The notes under the pieces are model-generated. The model saw only the letters and a program-made list of their open reading frames with translations. It ran no database searches and was not told where the DNA came from. From Cytobacillus kochii (GTDB lineage: Bacteria > Bacillota > Bacilli > Bacillales > Cytobacillaceae), in contig NZ_JAIVAM010000016.1 of NCBI RefSeq assembly GCF_020171845.1, forward strand, positions 59,395-123,394: a DNA stretch of 64,000 nt, read 5' to 3'. Made by a program: the position numbers and the translations under genes. Positions 43,866 to 53,025 of this stretch are shown here, one piece after another. How positions within the stretch are numbered: position 1 is the first letter of the stretch; every line of letters begins with the position of its first letter.

Positions 43866-45293
43866 TTGAAATGGAAACCGAATAGTGATTCTCATTTAAC
43901 TTTTCACGAACAAATTGTAGATTGGATGAAATTTCGTATAGAAAGTGGAGATTGAGCGGTTGGAACAAAAATCCCCATACAGCGTCAACTAGCGATACAA
44001 TTTAATGTCAATAGAAGTACAGTTCAACTTGCTCTTGATGAACTGAAGGCAGATGGTTTACTTCAATCAAAATTAGGATCAGGTGTATTTGTAACTCATA
44101 CTTCTTGGAATGTACTTTTAAATAAAACTCAACCGAATTGGAAAAAGCATATTGAATCAAGTATCCATAGAGCAAATGACCATACTATTCAACTTATCAA
44201 TAAATACGAGCAATATAATCATATCATTCGCCTTGGAACAGGTGAATTATCACCGGAATTACTCCCAACAAAACAACTTGAACAGTCATTAAAAGAAATC
44301 ACCCTTGATGCAAAATCTATCGGTTATTCATCACCAAAAGGAAATGAAAGACTTAGAAGAGTATTATGTGACTATCTGAAAAGAAGAGGTATTCATTCGG
44401 AACCAGAGAACATTCTAATTGTTTCTGGCGCCCTTCAGGCGCTTCAACTAATTGCCATTGGATTATTAGAAGAAGGCTCTGTGATTTTCCATGAAGAGCC
44501 ATCTTATTTAAGTTCTATTCATCCTTTTCAATCTGCTGGCATGCGTATGCATACGGTAATGCGTAATCACCCGAAATTAGCTGAGAACTTAAAAGTTTTT
44601 AAGAGGAAAAAACAATCTATATTTTATTGTGTTCCGACATTAAATAATCCTACTGGAGTTAATTGGTTGTTGGAGGAAAAGAAAAATCTATACAATATAT
44701 GCAAAGAGTTACAGATTCCTATTATTGAAGACGATGTATATCATGAATTACTATTTGATCATCCTTTACCTACCTTAAAGTCTTTAGACAAGTCAGGACA
44801 AGTACTGTATCTTGGTAGTGTGTCGAAAACATTAAGTCCTGGGTTACGTATTGGATGGATTGTCGCACCTTCACCTGTGGTTGAACGGCTAGCTGATATA
44901 AAAATGCAAACGGATTATGGTTCAAGTGCTCTTTCTCAAGAGATTGTCGCACATTGGATATCAACTGGTTTATACGAAAATCACTTAAAAAATCTTCGTG
45001 AACAACTAAAGAACAGAGCGGCATTTATTGAAAATATACTAGAAAAGCAATTTAGAAAGATTGCTACGTGGAATAAGTCAGAGGGTGGCTTTTACATTTG
45101 GTTAAGGTTTAATAAACCTATCGTAAACAAAGCACTATTTCTAAACCTTCTCAATCAAAATATTTTAATTAACCCAGGTTATATCTATCATTCAGGTGAT
45201 TCTCACCATATAAGACTGTCGTATGCGTATGCTTCACTAGCAGAAATAAAAGAAGGTCTACATGCTTTATTATTACTCTGTAATCATGAATGA
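43866..45293 (+). pseudogene. MocR-type (GntR-aminotransferase) regulator with one in-frame TGA
   Basis: From TTG 43866 behind AAGGGGGGA the frame runs 476 codons to 45293 with only one stop, TGA at codon 30 (43953-43955). The site reads ESGD-stop-AVGTKIPIQRQLA, where relatives have GDWPVGTKLPSQRQLA: a TGG tryptophan codon changed to TGA. The GntR winged helix (about 10-75) precedes a fold-type I aminotransferase domain with the PLP lysine in YLGSVSKTLSPGLRIGW. The C-terminal part from 44481 remains an open frame. The rest of the gene shows no decay, so the lesion is recent or a sequencing error. Confidence 0.85.
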
Positions 45294-45329
45294 ATACTAC
45301 TAAATAATAGAAAGTGATGAGAAGTCTAC

Positions 45330-45688
45330 ATGGAGTCAATTAACCAAGAAATACAAGAGTTATCCGTTAATCCTTAGAGTCTACATTTAGTAAACTTTCA
45401 AATGCTTATAAAAGCATGACTGAAAAGGGGTCCAATACTACTCTTGTAAGAAAGAGACGGGACGCTATAAGAGTCGGTTTAGCTAGCTTAAAGAATATTT
45501 GGAACGGTGAAGACTTCTCATATGAAGAAGAAGTTATTCTAACATCTAAAGATATTTTGCAAAGTACTATTCCACCTATTGAAAAACAGATTGCAAAAGC
45601 AAAAGATGGTAGTCCTCAAAAAACAGTAAATGAGCGACGATTAATTGCGCTTCAACTGGCGATTGAATCATTGGAGAACCGTCTTTAA
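45330..45688 (+). pseudogene. Small unknown gene with an apparent frameshift
   Basis: ATG 45330 opens MESINQEIQELSVNP and meets TAG at 45375. In the frame used downstream, FESTFSKLSNAYKSMTEKG continues without interruption through VRKRRDAIRVGLASLKNIW to the stop at 45688. The two pieces fit a single protein of about 118 residues with a one- or two-base shift near 45374. An ATG at 45416 would give an intact 90-residue product. Helical, charged, no known family. Confidence 0.5.
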
Positions 45689-45787
45689 AGATGTGGCTTA
45701 CAACATTAAGGTGCTTTATCATCTGCCCTATTGGTAAATATTAGGTGTAAGATGTTTGTAAAGATAAACTTATATAAAGCTTTGATA

Positions 45788-45842
45788 GAAACGGTCACTT
45801 CCTTTTTTACTTTAGTGGTATAAGGGAATGGCCGTTTTCTTA
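45788..45842. terminator. Bidirectional terminator
   Basis: GAAACGGTCACTTCCTT (45788-45804) pairs with AAGGGAATGGCCGTTTT (45823-45839) with few mismatches. T-runs lie on both sides. Confidence 0.7.
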
Positions 45843-46052
45843 TACTGGAAATTTCCCCACGGGTATCTTCAAATAGAAAACAGCATAATAAGTATAAATG
45901 GCAATGGGAAATATAGGTAAAGTGATAGCTGATATAATATAACATGGTAAAATAATTACTCATTTTATCCCGCAACTATTCGTTTACATCGTTGCAACGA
46001 CACGGTTCTTTACGTTTAGTTAGAGATGCAAATATACTGGAGTTGTTAGGAG

Positions 46053-46514
46053 ATGAAGAAAATGGATTTCCCCCAAAAATTAAAAGAACAACGTTTGAAA
46101 CATGAAATGTCTCAACAACAGCTCGGTGAATTACTTAAAATTAGTAGACAATCAGTATCAAAATGGGAACGTGGAGAAGGATATCCCAGCATTGAATCTC
46201 TCATTCAACTAAGTGAAATTTTTGATATTACCATTGATGAATTATTAAAAGGAGATGATCATTTGAAGGAGAGCATTATTGAAGATGGAAAGCAATTAGC
46301 GTATCCCAAGTTAAAGTTGTTTTTTGATCTTCTTCTGCTTGTTGGCTTATTTTTAGTTGTTATCAAAATTCTTATCGCAGTGGGTAATAAATTTTTTGAC
46401 TTTAATATAACGTTTTTCCAAGGTTCGATTCTTTATGCGTTTCTTCCATTCACTGCTTCAATCATTGGAGCGATTGGGAGTGAAACGTTGGCAAAAAAAT
46501 ATAAAACGGAGTAG
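46053..46514 (+). CDS. XRE-family regulator with C-terminal membrane helices
   Basis: This 153-residue protein has an N-terminal Xre/Cro helix-turn-helix (LKEQRLKHEMSQQQLGELL, then ISRQSVSKWERGEGYPSIE, about 8-60). Two membrane helices (LFFDLLLLVGLFLVVIKILI; YAFLPFTASIIGAIGSE) follow. This layout is common in Bacillus membrane-tethered regulators of unknown signal. The start ATG 46053 follows TTAGGAG; an internal ATG four codons later is possible. It stands alone with a terminator 25 bases after its stop. Confidence 0.88.
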   Translation: MKKMDFPQKLKEQRLKHEMSQQQLGELLKISRQSVSKWERGEGYPSIESLIQLSEIFDITIDELLKGDDHLKESIIEDGKQLAYPKLKLFFDLLLLVGLFLVVIKILIAVGNKFFDFNITFFQGSILYAFLPFTASIIGAIGSETLAKKYKTE

Positions 46515-46538
46515 GAAAATTTATTTATAAAGAGAAGA

Positions 46539-46578
46539 AGAAGCTTCAGAGGGGATGCCATTGAAGCTTCTCTGTTAT
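46539..46578. terminator. Terminator after the XRE gene
   Basis: AGAAGCTTCA (46539-46548) pairs with TGAAGCTTCT (46562-46571). It lies between the XRE gene and the convergent HxlR gene and can serve both. Confidence 0.75.
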
Positions 46579-46637
46579 GTTTGGAGTTTAGCCATTACCT
46601 TTATGAAAAGTTGTTTTGAGCCCATTTATTACTTAAC

Positions 46638-47000
46638 CTATTCGTTCAATATACTTTCTTCTAATACCGAGAATTTATCCCCATATAGCTTGGTCAAATG
46701 GTTCTCTCCCCAGGCACATAATGAATTTAAGATTTCTTCTAAGCTTTGTCCGTATTCGCTGAGTTCGTATTCTACTTTTGGTGGGACTTGATTGTACACG
46801 ATACGATTGATGACACCATCCTCTTCAAGCTCGCGTAGCTGTTGGGTAAGCATTTTTTGTGTGATATTAGGCATGAGACGCTTTAATTCGCTTGTTCGCT
46901 TTTTGCCATGTGTGAGATGACAAAGGATTACACATTTCCACTTTCCTCCGATGACTTCTAAAGTTGCTTCGACAGAAATATTGTATTTCTTCTTCTGCAT
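46638..47000 (-). CDS. HxlR-family regulator
   Basis: This winged-helix protein of 120 residues has the HxlR core EVIGGKWKCVILCHLTHGKKR, then ELKRLMPNITQKMLTQQLRELEEDGVI and VEYELSEYGQSLEEIL. Cys at CVILC is in the position used by thiol-sensing members (YodB-like), though sensing here is inferred. It has GGAGGGAAAC before the start. It diverges from an MFS exporter and an aldo/keto reductase, and two near-identical 16-bp direct repeats lie in between; it probably controls them in response to electrophiles or aldehydes. Confidence 0.93.
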   Translation of the reverse strand: MQKKKYNISVEATLEVIGGKWKCVILCHLTHGKKRTSELKRLMPNITQKMLTQQLRELEEDGVINRIVYNQVPPKVEYELSEYGQSLEEILNSLCAWGENHLTKLYGDKFSVLEESILNE

Positions 47001-47028
47001 TCTTGTTTCCCTCCTTAGGAACTAAAAA

Positions 47029-47063
47029 GTACCTATATTACTTTCTGGTATCTATATCACTTT
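47029..47063. promoter_or_regulatory. Tandem 16-bp direct repeats between hxlR and the MFS gene
   Basis: GTACCTATATTACTTT (47029-47044) and GTATCTATATCACTTT (47048-47063) differ at two positions and are 19 bases apart (start to start). An AAGTAC/GTACTT pair brackets them (47027-47032, 47071-47076). They lie 29 bases before the hxlR start and are good candidates for its operator. Confidence 0.55.
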
Positions 47064-47201
47064 AAAGTGCGTACTTCTCTTTGTGTTCCATATGTATCAT
47101 AATAACATTTGCCGGCAGATTGAAACGATACTTTCCTTTAAAATTATTATGTTCGAAAAGGAAATTTTCCATTTATATAAAAGAAAAAAGGTGAAGAATA
47201 T

Positions 47202-48413
47202 ATGAATTTAAGCAGAAAGCAAAGCACAATGGCCTTGCTTACTTTGGCAGTAAGTGCCTTTGCAATCGGGACGACTGAATTTATCAGTGTTGGTTTATTA
47301 CCCCTTATTGCAAATGATTTAAGTATTCCGGTAACCACTGCAGGGTTAACGGTTTCTTTATATGCCTTAGGGGTAACATTTGGTGCTCCTGTTTTGACAT
47401 CTTTGACATCGAGAATGTCCCGCAAGACGTTATTACTTTGGATTATGATTGTTTTTATAATCGGGAATACGCTTGCTGCCTTTTCAACGACTATAGGGTT
47501 ATTACTCGTTGCACGTGTGATCTCAGCATTTTCCCATGGGGTCTTCATGTCAATCGGATCGACAATCGCTGCTGATTTAGTTCCAGAAAATCGAAGAGCG
47601 AGTGCGATTTCCATTATGTTTACGGGTCTGACGGTCGCTACTGTTACAGGTGTTCCGTTTGGCACCTTTATCGGTCAACAATTAGGGTGGAGAGCAGCGT
47701 TTATGACGATTGTCATTATTGGTGTTATTGCTTTAATTGCTAATAGTATTCTCGTTCCATCACATTTACGAAAAGGGGTCAAAACATCCTTTCGTGATCA
47801 ACTGAAACTTGTGAAAAATGGCCGGTTATTGCTCTTATTTATCATTACAGCACTAGGTTATGGTGGAACCTTCGTCGTGTTTACCTTCTTATCGCCATTA
47901 CTTCAAGATATCACTGGATTTGAAGAAGGAACTGTAGCAATCATTTTATTGGTTTATGGCATAGCGATTGCAATTGGGAATATGATTGGCGGGAAGTTAT
48001 CGAATCAAAATCCTATCCGCGCATTGTTCTATATGTTTATTGTACAGGCGGTTGTGTTATTTATTTTGATGTTTACAGCACCTTTTAAAGTGGCTGGATT
48101 GATAACGATTTTTCTAATGGGATTATTAGCATTTATGAATGTGCCGGGTTTACAAGTCTATGTGGTGATGTTGGCAGAGCGCTTTGTTCCGAGTGCAGTG
48201 GATGTCGCATCTGCCATCAATATTGCAGCATTTAATGCTGGTATAGCCATTGGCTCTTATTTAGGTGGTATGATTACGGACTCGATTGGACTGATTCACA
48301 CATCTTGGATTGGAGCGCTTATGGTTTTAGTGGCAGCCGTTTTAACGGGGTTTAGTAGAGCTTTGGAACGAAAAGATCAAGAAAATAATATCACTTTGGA
48401 GGTTGAAAGATGA
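47202..48413 (+). CDS. MFS efflux transporter
   Basis: This 403-residue membrane protein has 12 helices and the MFS family features of the AraJ/YdhP-type drug exporters: SAFAIGTTEFISVGLLPLIA at the start, SFLTSRMSRKTLL-like loop (here SLTSRMSRKTLLL) between helices 2 and 3, VTGVPFGTFIGQQLGWRAAF and FNAGIAIGSYLGG. It probably exports small toxic compounds with proton exchange. Its stop overlaps the AKR start (ATGATG), so the two are coupled and likely under HxlR control. Confidence 0.92.
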   Translation: MNLSRKQSTMALLTLAVSAFAIGTTEFISVGLLPLIANDLSIPVTTAGLTVSLYALGVTFGAPVLTSLTSRMSRKTLLLWIMIVFIIGNTLAAFSTTIGLLLVARVISAFSHGVFMSIGSTIAADLVPENRRASAISIMFTGLTVATVTGVPFGTFIGQQLGWRAAFMTIVIIGVIALIANSILVPSHLRKGVKTSFRDQLKLVKNGRLLLLFIITALGYGGTFVVFTFLSPLLQDITGFEEGTVAIILLVYGIAIAIGNMIGGKLSNQNPIRALFYMFIVQAVVLFILMFTAPFKVAGLITIFLMGLLAFMNVPGLQVYVVMLAERFVPSAVDVASAINIAAFNAGIAIGSYLGGMITDSIGLIHTSWIGALMVLVAAVLTGFSRALERKDQENNITLEVER

Positions 48414-49255
48414 TGGTCAAACATTTACAAGATACTACTACTTTGCATAACGGTGTGAAAATGCCTTGGTTTGGATTAGGTGTTTTTAAAGTGGAAGAAG
48501 GTCCTGAATTAGTAAACGCAGTAAAGTCAGCGATTAACCATGGATACCGCAGCGTGGATACAGCAGCAATTTATGAGAATGAAGTAGGTGTAGGTGAAGG
48601 TATCCGAGAAGGTATAAGAAATGCAGGGATTTCTAGAGAAGAGCTATTTGTCACTTCTAAAGTTTGGAATGCTGATTTAGGATATGAATCAACAATCGCT
48701 GCTTATGAAGCAAGCATAGAGAAGCTTGGTTTAGCGTATTTAGATTTATATTTGATCCATTGGCCGGTTGAAGGGAAATATAAGGATGCTTGGAGAGCTT
48801 TAGAAACGCTTTATGTAGAAGGTCGTGTAAAAGCCATTGGAGTGAGTAACTTTCAAACTCATCATCTGGAAGAACTAATGAAGGATGCTGAAATTAAACC
48901 GATGGTTAATCAAGTAGAATGCCATCCGAGGATATCTCAAAAAGAGTTACAAGTATTTTGTCAAGACAATGGGATTCAGCTGGAAGCATGGTCACCATTA
49001 ATGCAAGGACAATTGCTAGATAATAAAGTGTTACAGGAGATCGCGAACAAGCATCATAAGTCTGTTGCGCAAATTATTTTGCGTTGGGATTTACAGAATG
49101 GGATTGTCACCATTCCAAAATCAACAAAAGAGCATCGAATTGTAGAAAATGCAAATATGTTTGATTTTGAATTAACGAAAGAAGAGATGCAAATCATTGA
49201 TGGATTAAATCAGAATCTTCGTGTAGGGCCAGACCCAGACAATTTTGATTTTTAA
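48410..49255 (+). CDS. Aldo/keto reductase (YvgN-like)
   Basis: This 281-residue AKR shows GLGVFKVEEG, RSVDTAAIYENE (Asp, Tyr), VTSKVWN (Lys), YLIHWPVEG (His), VSNFQTHHLEEL, VNQVECHPR and the cofactor loop IPKSTKEHRIVENA. Members of this group reduce glyoxals and other aldehydes with NADPH. GGAGGTTG precedes ATG 48410. With the HxlR regulator and MFS exporter it forms a probable aldehyde or electrophile detoxification unit. It is distinct from the AKR at 34205. Confidence 0.93.
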   Translation: MMVKHLQDTTTLHNGVKMPWFGLGVFKVEEGPELVNAVKSAINHGYRSVDTAAIYENEVGVGEGIREGIRNAGISREELFVTSKVWNADLGYESTIAAYEASIEKLGLAYLDLYLIHWPVEGKYKDAWRALETLYVEGRVKAIGVSNFQTHHLEELMKDAEIKPMVNQVECHPRISQKELQVFCQDNGIQLEAWSPLMQGQLLDNKVLQEIANKHHKSVAQIILRWDLQNGIVTIPKSTKEHRIVENANMFDFELTKEEMQIIDGLNQNLRVGPDPDNFDF

Positions 49256-49268
49256 TAAAGAACTTGTA

Positions 49269-49301
49269 GTGTAGGGATGCATACTTTCCCTACACTTTTT
49301 C
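49269..49301 (+). terminator. Terminator of the MFS-AKR operon
   Basis: GTGTAGGGA (49269-49277) pairs perfectly with TCCCTACAC (49287-49295), followed by TTTTTC. Confidence 0.88.
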
Positions 49302-49490
49302 ATGTGTCCTGCATGAGAGAGGTAATCAGCTTTTATCTCGAATTAGTCTGACGAATGAAAATCAGCAGTCTTTTTTTATAGCATCAGTTATATATTATAG
49401 AAGGAATTATGCCCCCTTTATAGAAATAAAGGGAGAGTTAAAGGTGATTGATTCATTGCATGGTTAGTACAAAGGATTGGATGTGGAAGT

Positions 49491-50186
49491 ATGCAAAAGC
49501 GTATTCTTCTTGTGGAAGACGACAGGGAGATTAGTGAATTGATAACAGATATTTTGAGGCAGGAGAGTTTCGAGGTATTTACCGCATTTGATGGGGAGGA
49601 AGCTTTATCCCTTTTCCATAAGGAGGACTTTGACTTAATCTTGTTGGATTTAATGCTTCCGCAGTTAAGTGGTATGGCTGTTTTAAAACGCATCAGAGAA
49701 AAGAGTTTAATTCCTGTATTGATTATTTCAGCGAAGAATAGTGACTTAGACAAGGCGTTAGGATTAGGCTTTGGTGCCGATGATTATATAAGCAAACCGA
49801 TTTCAATGATCGAACTAACAGCGAGGGTCCATGCGGCTATTCGTAGGGCAACGCAATATCGTCCTTCGGGGACTCCAGCTATATCTCATAACATTCATTT
49901 TAAGGAACTATCCCTCGATTTACATACCTTTTCTGTACAAATGAAAGATAAGGTTGTGCAGCTTACTTCTAAGGAATTCCATATTTTAAAGCTGTTTATG
50001 ACCCATCAAAATCGAGTGTTTACAAAGGAACAAATATATCATTTTATTTGGGAAGATGATTATTATGGCAATGAAAATGTAATCAATGTGCATATAAGAA
50101 GGCTACGAGAAAAAATAGAAGAGGATCCGTCTCATCCAAAGTATATTCGAACCATTTGGGGAATCGGATATAAATTAGGTGAATAG
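49491..50186 (+). CDS. OmpR-family response regulator of a BcrAB-type system
   Basis: This 231-residue regulator has a receiver domain (VEDDREI, phosphoacceptor in LILLDLMLPQLSG, lysine in ISKPISM) and a winged helix (VQLTSKEFHILKLFM, then VHIRRLREKIEEDP and YIRTIWGIGYKLG). It is followed after three bases by its kinase and then by an ABC transporter pair. The organisation fits peptide-antibiotic sensing systems. The ribosome site is weak (GGAAG). Direct repeats of GTAAGAA upstream of the transporter are its likely binding site. Confidence 0.93.
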   Translation: MQKRILLVEDDREISELITDILRQESFEVFTAFDGEEALSLFHKEDFDLILLDLMLPQLSGMAVLKRIREKSLIPVLIISAKNSDLDKALGLGFGADDYISKPISMIELTARVHAAIRRATQYRPSGTPAISHNIHFKELSLDLHTFSVQMKDKVVQLTSKEFHILKLFMTHQNRVFTKEQIYHFIWEDDYYGNENVINVHIRRLREKIEEDPSHPKYIRTIWGIGYKLGE

Positions 50187-50189
50187 TCT

Positions 50190-51125
50190 ATGATGGTTAC
50201 TTTAATTGTTATCATGGCCATTTTAATTGTAATGAATGGATGGCAATATTATTCTCATAAAAAAACAAAGCAACATATAAATGAAATCAGTGATAAGTTA
50301 ACAAATATCATGGAACAACAGACAGCTGAAAAAGTGTTACTCCAAACAGATCAGGAGGCCATTCAACTTTTACTTATTCAAATCAACCGAATGCTTGATA
50401 ACAATCAAAAAATATTTGCCGATTACGCCAAAACAAAAGATAGTTTAAGGAAAATGATAGCCAACATGTCACATGATTTGAAAACACCCCTAACGGTTAT
50501 TTTAGGTTATGTAGAAAAAATAAAGCTGGATAAAAGGATGGCTAAGGACGAAAAAGAAATCGTCATTTTACGCCTGCACGAAAAAGTAATGGGTCTCGTT
50601 TCTTTACTTAATCAATCCTTTGATCTTGTTAAACTAGAATCCGATGATTATCTCATGCCGTTGAGTAAGGTTTCACTTAATGAGATATGTAGAAAGAATG
50701 TATTAGAGTTTTACGATTTGCTTGTATCAAAAGGATTTCAGGTAGAGATAGACATTCCAGAGCGGAATTTTTACATTCTTGGTAATGAAGAGGCAATTAA
50801 TCGGGTGCTGAGTAATCTTATCTCGAATGCGATTCGATATGGAAATGATGGGGGCGTTTTAGGTCTCACCCTTCGAGGAGATGGGGAAACCATTGCCGTA
50901 GAGGTTTGGGATAAGGGGAAAGGAATTGCAGAGGTACACCAGGATCGGGTGTTTGAACGACTATATACATTAGATGATGCTAGAAACCCTCAATTTCAAG
51001 GCAGTGGATTAGGTTTAAGTATTTCGAAACGCTTAACAGAAGCAATGAATGGCACGCTGCACGTGAGTAGCCAACCATTTGAGAAGACGACTTTTACTTG
51101 CAGGTTTAAACAAATGACATATTAA
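50190..51125 (+). CDS. Sensor histidine kinase with one N-terminal helix
   Basis: This 311-residue kinase has a single short membrane helix at its start (TLIVIMAILIVMNGW), a coiled linker rich in Gln and Lys, the phosphoacceptor site in NMSHDLKTPLTVILGYVEKI, and the ATPase core (NLISNAIRYGN, WDKGKGIAE, GSGLGLSISKRL). No extracellular sensor domain is present, so like BceS-type kinases it probably reads the state of a partner transporter. It begins three bases after the regulator gene. Confidence 0.92.
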   Translation: MMVTLIVIMAILIVMNGWQYYSHKKTKQHINEISDKLTNIMEQQTAEKVLLQTDQEAIQLLLIQINRMLDNNQKIFADYAKTKDSLRKMIANMSHDLKTPLTVILGYVEKIKLDKRMAKDEKEIVILRLHEKVMGLVSLLNQSFDLVKLESDDYLMPLSKVSLNEICRKNVLEFYDLLVSKGFQVEIDIPERNFYILGNEEAINRVLSNLISNAIRYGNDGGVLGLTLRGDGETIAVEVWDKGKGIAEVHQDRVFERLYTLDDARNPQFQGSGLGLSISKRLTEAMNGTLHVSSQPFEKTTFTCRFKQMTY

Positions 51126-51176
51126 GACTTCGCGAAAAGGGGTGTTCTGTTGGAACGGCTCTTTTTTTATTCAAAC

Positions 51177-51198
51177 GTAAGAAACATGTAAGAAATGA
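51177..51198 (+). promoter_or_regulatory. GTAAGAA direct repeats upstream of the ABC transporter
   Basis: GTAAGAAACAT (51177-51187) is followed at once by GTAAGAAATGA (51188-51198). An 11-base period is the usual spacing for OmpR-family dimers. They lie 64 bases before the ATP-binding subunit gene. The gap 51126-51261 probably also holds a weak terminator for the kinase gene (about 51138-51168). Confidence 0.5.
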
Positions 51199-51261
51199 GA
51201 AAGAAAAAAGATACTTTCTTTGCTTAAGCTATAAGTAACAATCATAAAGGAGGTTAAGACA

Positions 51262-52185
51262 ATGGATTACGTCGTGCAAACCAATGGCTTAACGAAAAAG
51301 GTCAAAGATAAGGTGCTTGTATCTAATGTAAATCTTCATATTAAAAAAGGAGAAATATACGGATTTCTCGGACAAAATGGGGCTGGGAAAACGACGATCA
51401 TGAAAATGCTCACGGGATTAATTCATCCTTCTTCAGGAGAGATTGCGTTATTTGGTGAAAGGCTTACAGAAAATAAGAAGTCTGGGTTGAAGCGTGTGGG
51501 TAGTATTATTGAATATCCGCTCTTTTATGAGCATTTAACAGCGAGAGAGAATCTACAGCTTCACTGTGAATATTTAGGATTTTATGATCAAAAAGCCATT
51601 ACGCAAGCTTTAGATATGGTTCATTTAAAAGGAATTGAAGGGAAAAAAGTGAAGGATTTTTCCCTTGGGATGAAGCAGAGATTGGGGATTGGCAGAGCCA
51701 TTATAACAAAGCCGGAACTGATTGTTCTCGATGAACCGACCAATGGTCTTGATCCCATTGGTATAAAAGATATGAGAGATTTAATTCGCATGTTAAATAA
51801 AGAATATGGCATGACTTTTCTCCTTTCTAGTCATATTTTAGGGGAAATGGAACAGGTTGTTGATAGAATCGGTGTGATTAGGGATGGTCAATTAGTGAAT
51901 GAAGTCACTTTGGCTGATATTAGGAAGCAGCAAACGGAATACATTGAGATTGTGACATCGAATGTAGAAAAATCAGTGTATTTACTAGAGTACGAACTCC
52001 GTATTTCTAATATGAAGATTGTAGAAGACAATAGAATTCGCATATATGATTTAACCTTGTCCCCAAGTGAGATTTCTAAGGCGTTAATTCTTCATCAGAT
52101 TGATATAGAAGAGATACAAAAACATACAAGTACACTGGAAGATTATTTCTATCAAATTATCCATGGAGGTGAACAGCATGTTTAA
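51262..52185 (+). CDS. ABC transporter ATP-binding protein (BcrA-like)
   Basis: This 307-residue ATPase has Walker A GQNGAGKTT, the Q-loop, the signature FSLGMKQRLGIG, Walker B LIVLDEPTNGLDP and the switch SSHILGEME. The approximately 90-residue C-terminal extension after the ATPase fold is typical of BcrA/lantibiotic-immunity (LanF) ATPases. It is encoded with one permease and a two-component system. Role: probable expulsion of a peptide or cell-wall antibiotic. AAAGGAGG precedes ATG. Confidence 0.92.
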   Translation: MDYVVQTNGLTKKVKDKVLVSNVNLHIKKGEIYGFLGQNGAGKTTIMKMLTGLIHPSSGEIALFGERLTENKKSGLKRVGSIIEYPLFYEHLTARENLQLHCEYLGFYDQKAITQALDMVHLKGIEGKKVKDFSLGMKQRLGIGRAIITKPELIVLDEPTNGLDPIGIKDMRDLIRMLNKEYGMTFLLSSHILGEMEQVVDRIGVIRDGQLVNEVTLADIRKQQTEYIEIVTSNVEKSVYLLEYELRISNMKIVEDNRIRIYDLTLSPSEISKALILHQIDIEEIQKHTSTLEDYFYQIIHGGEQHV

Positions 52186-52861
52186 ATTAATGGAGTTGGA
52201 GTGGAGGAAACTAAAGCAAAAAATGGTGATGGGTGAGATCATTATTTATGCGGGTATTCTTATGTTTATGCCGATTTTTTTTATTAAAATGGTAAGCGCT
52301 GATTTCGGGCAAAGTTATGCGACAATTATTCAACTGATTTTGGCCATACAAATGGGTTGGGTCCTATTTGGGGCTTCTCTTATTAATCAGGTGGTTATAG
52401 ATGAGTATAAGAACAAAACGTTCTCTCTTTCATTTGGCTATCCAATTAGTCGGAAAAAGTTAATTATCGCAAAAGTGCTCTTTATCTCACTCGTTGTTTT
52501 TCTCTGTACACTCGTATCCTTTCTGTTGTCAGGTATCGTCACGTATCTTCTTGATCATCTGTTCTATATCATTAATGGGCAACCAACCGTTGCAGATATT
52601 ACTTCATTTGCTAGTAAGATGATCATTCATTCTTTTTTCATTACACTGATTAGTTTCATTCCCCTCTTTTTCTTTGGGATTTGGAAAAGAGCAACGATAC
52701 CAACCGTCATTTGTGCCATGTTCCTCATGCAATTTCAAAACTTTTCTTCCCTTCTTAATATAAATCTCAATTCTGATCTTGTGAACGCAGGTCTTTGTCT
52801 TTTGGGAGCGGTTAGTGTGTTTCTTTCAATTAAGATGGTTGATAGAGTGGGGGATGTTTAG
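52178..52861 (+). CDS. ABC-2 type permease (BcrB/LanE-like)
   Basis: This 227-residue membrane protein has six helices. It begins with the cytoplasmic MELEWRKLKQK typical of ABC-2 permeases of lantibiotic immunity and bacitracin systems; EYKNKTFSLSFGYPISRKKL lies between helices 2 and 3. GGAGGTG precedes ATG 52178, inside the last codons of the ATPase gene. Only one permease is present where LanFEG systems have two, so it may act as a homodimer. Confidence 0.88.
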   Translation: MFKLMELEWRKLKQKMVMGEIIIYAGILMFMPIFFIKMVSADFGQSYATIIQLILAIQMGWVLFGASLINQVVIDEYKNKTFSLSFGYPISRKKLIIAKVLFISLVVFLCTLVSFLLSGIVTYLLDHLFYIINGQPTVADITSFASKMIIHSFFITLISFIPLFFFGIWKRATIPTVICAMFLMQFQNFSSLLNINLNSDLVNAGLCLLGAVSVFLSIKMVDRVGDV

Positions 52862-53025
52862 TACTAAGTTGATATTAGAGAGGGGATGGGAGATACAGTT
52901 TTAAGTACCATGGATTCATTTCTTAAGAAACTAAAAATCAATTCTTATGAAGGTAAACGTAGCCCTAATTTTGCATAGCCATAAAAGAGTACGATATAGC
53001 TTGTATAAAAAAGGAGGACAAAGGA

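Noticed and set aside
43953..43955. TGA as selenocysteine or tryptophan codon
   Set aside because: Other genes here use TGA as stop (for example the kinase at 797 and cadC), and no SECIS-like structure is evident.
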